Origin: Atherix ibis
Taxonomy: Eukaryota > Arthropoda > Insecta > Diptera > Athericidae
Length of the DNA: 64,000 bases
Direction: 5' to 3'
Assembly: GCA_958298945.1 (NCBI GenBank)
Contig: OY282610.1
Coordinates: forward strand, 51,405,667 to 51,469,666
In this document: positions 63,424 to 64,000 of the stretch, in pieces
Layout of the letters: every line of letters starts with the position of its first letter
How positions within the stretch are numbered: position 1 is the first letter of the stretch
Translations under genes and position numbers: made by a program
The notes under the pieces: generated by a model
The model's input: the letters and a program-made list of their open reading frames with translations, nothing else
The model's database searches: none
What the model was told of the DNA's origin: nothing

Positions 63424-64000
63424 AAGCTTTGCCTGAAAGTGCCCAATCATACCCCAAACAAACATTTCCAAAAAACCACCATTTTCATAGAGAAAAACAA
63501 ATTTTAAGACAAAGTGGACTCAGTGTAATAATTGTTGCCTCCTATTTTTTGAGAAAACTGGGTGCCTGGTGTAAAAATTGGATTTTCGTGAATATTGTCA
63601 CAAATTTTCGAATTTTTGTGGTTTTTTGCATATCTTTAGGTGGTCAATTTATTTTGCTTTCAGTAAATAAAAAATTTAATTTTAGGCAATTTTTTTTTAA
63701 TAGTGCTCACAAAAATTTATTCTGAAAGGATATTCCTTTTTCGATCAGGATAATATGGATCTAGAAGGCTATGTTAAAGTGTATGTAATGAAACCATGAA
63801 ACAAATTGCCATTTTTATCCAAAAAAGCAAACTTTATTTTTAAAAAAATACAGCGAACTTTAGGTATTTTTTTTTAAAACGCCTGGAAAAAATTTTCCTG
63901 TAAGGACTTTTTTAGTCCGATCAAGATAATAAGAATAATTATTAGTTTCACATATGTATGCGCATTAACATCATTAAACAAATTTTCGAAAAAATTTCCT
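63424..64000 (+). repeat. H37: partial HOR unit (right-truncated)
   Basis: Module A, D and the start of E are present before the window ends. GTGCCCAATC, CATTTCC and AGACAAAGTGG in A are private. GATCAAGATAATA in D groups it with H35 and H36. The array continues beyond the window. Confidence 0.9.

Larger units (their letters stand above)
1..64000 (+). repeat. AT-rich satellite array, ~184-bp monomers in variable-length higher-order repeats
   Basis: Every part of the window can be placed on one monomer family. Landmarks such as AAGCTTTGCC, CCAACAAAAATTTATCC and CTCATTCCAATCGAGAAAAT recur every 183-184 bp, and a longer unit headed by module A recurs every 1.07-2.17 kb. One monomer counted by hand has about 48 G+C in 183 bases. 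All units run in the same direction apart from two short inverted arms near 43.2 and 46.7 kb. No stretch over 300 bases holds anything other than this satellite. The organisation fits constitutive heterochromatin of a eukaryote. Centromere function is possible but cannot be shown from sequence, and I do not recognise the family. Confidence 0.97.

Noticed and set aside
1..64000. CENP-B box in the monomers
   Set aside because: I looked in the monomer and module consensus sequences for the essential TTCG-N4-A-N2-CGGG pattern and found no CGGG. The closest variant, TTGGAAACG near 26722, lacks the core.
1..64000. CRISPR array
   Set aside because: The repeats are contiguous 184-bp monomers with no unique spacers, and repeat length and composition are wrong.
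1..64000. Telomeric repeats
   Set aside because: Only isolated TTTAGG occurrences are present; there is no tandem run of TTAGG, TTAGGG or TTTAGGG.
1..64000. Assignment to a named satellite family or species
   Set aside because: Monomer length, AT content and a HindIII site are shared by many unrelated plant and animal satellites. I do not recognise the sequence and a database search is needed.

Overview
The whole 64 kb window is one uninterrupted, head-to-tail satellite DNA array. I found no gene, RNA gene or intact mobile element, and no non-satellite flank at either end. The basic monomer is about 183-184 bp, about 26% G+C (hand count of one monomer), A-rich on the plus strand, and usually carries a HindIII site (AAGCTT) at the same phase. 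An AT-rich satellite of this monomer length with higher-order organisation points to eukaryotic heterochromatin (centromeric, pericentromeric, subtelomeric or sex/B chromosome). The sequence alone does not let me name the organism: insects, nematodes, other invertebrates and plants all have satellites of this kind.

Monomers are organised into higher-order repeats (HORs), called H0 to H37 here: 36 complete or rearranged units plus a partial unit at each end. Each unit starts with a 341-bp module A (a monomer with about 155 bp of extra, unalignable sequence). It continues with a 178-bp divergent monomer D, a 184-bp divergent monomer E, a near-canonical monomer F, a variable number n of canonical monomers (0 to 6), and a closing monomer G. 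Unit length is therefore about 1,071 + n x 184 bp: 1,071, 1,254, 1,437, 1,621, 1,805, 1,988 and 2,171 bp all occur. The canonical monomers fall into ordered subtypes. The fullest common order is F-a-b-b'-c-G, and shorter units look like in-register deletions of it (a-b-c, b-c, c, none).

Region by region: 1-23 kb is a regular array with n between 0 and 6, including near-identical tandem unit pairs (H4/H5) and a run of 1,437-bp units (H8-H11). H13 (about 20.6-22.2 kb) contains a scrambled patch. 23.5-28.2 kb (H15) is a collapsed block: two identical junctions skip modules A and D and half of E, giving shortened 1,085-bp units and the longest stretch of in-frame monomers. 28-41 kb is regular, with a near-identical 1,990-bp duplication (H18-H20). 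38.7-47 kb contains a roughly 4.69-kb larger-scale duplication and two copies of a striking 225-bp palindrome (109-bp arms, 7-bp loop) at 43.2 and 46.7 kb. 48-64 kb is regular again, with unit-level duplications (H32/H33, H35/H36).

The many short open reading frames are by-products of the satellite. The module A frame opens at TTG, the antisense D/E frame opens at GTG, and the ATG-started frame stays open across monomers only when an A-run has the length that makes the monomer exactly 183 bp (61 codons). The most interesting content is structural: the variable-n HOR grammar, conserved dyads in A, D and E, the duplicated palindrome, and several layers of recent segmental amplification.
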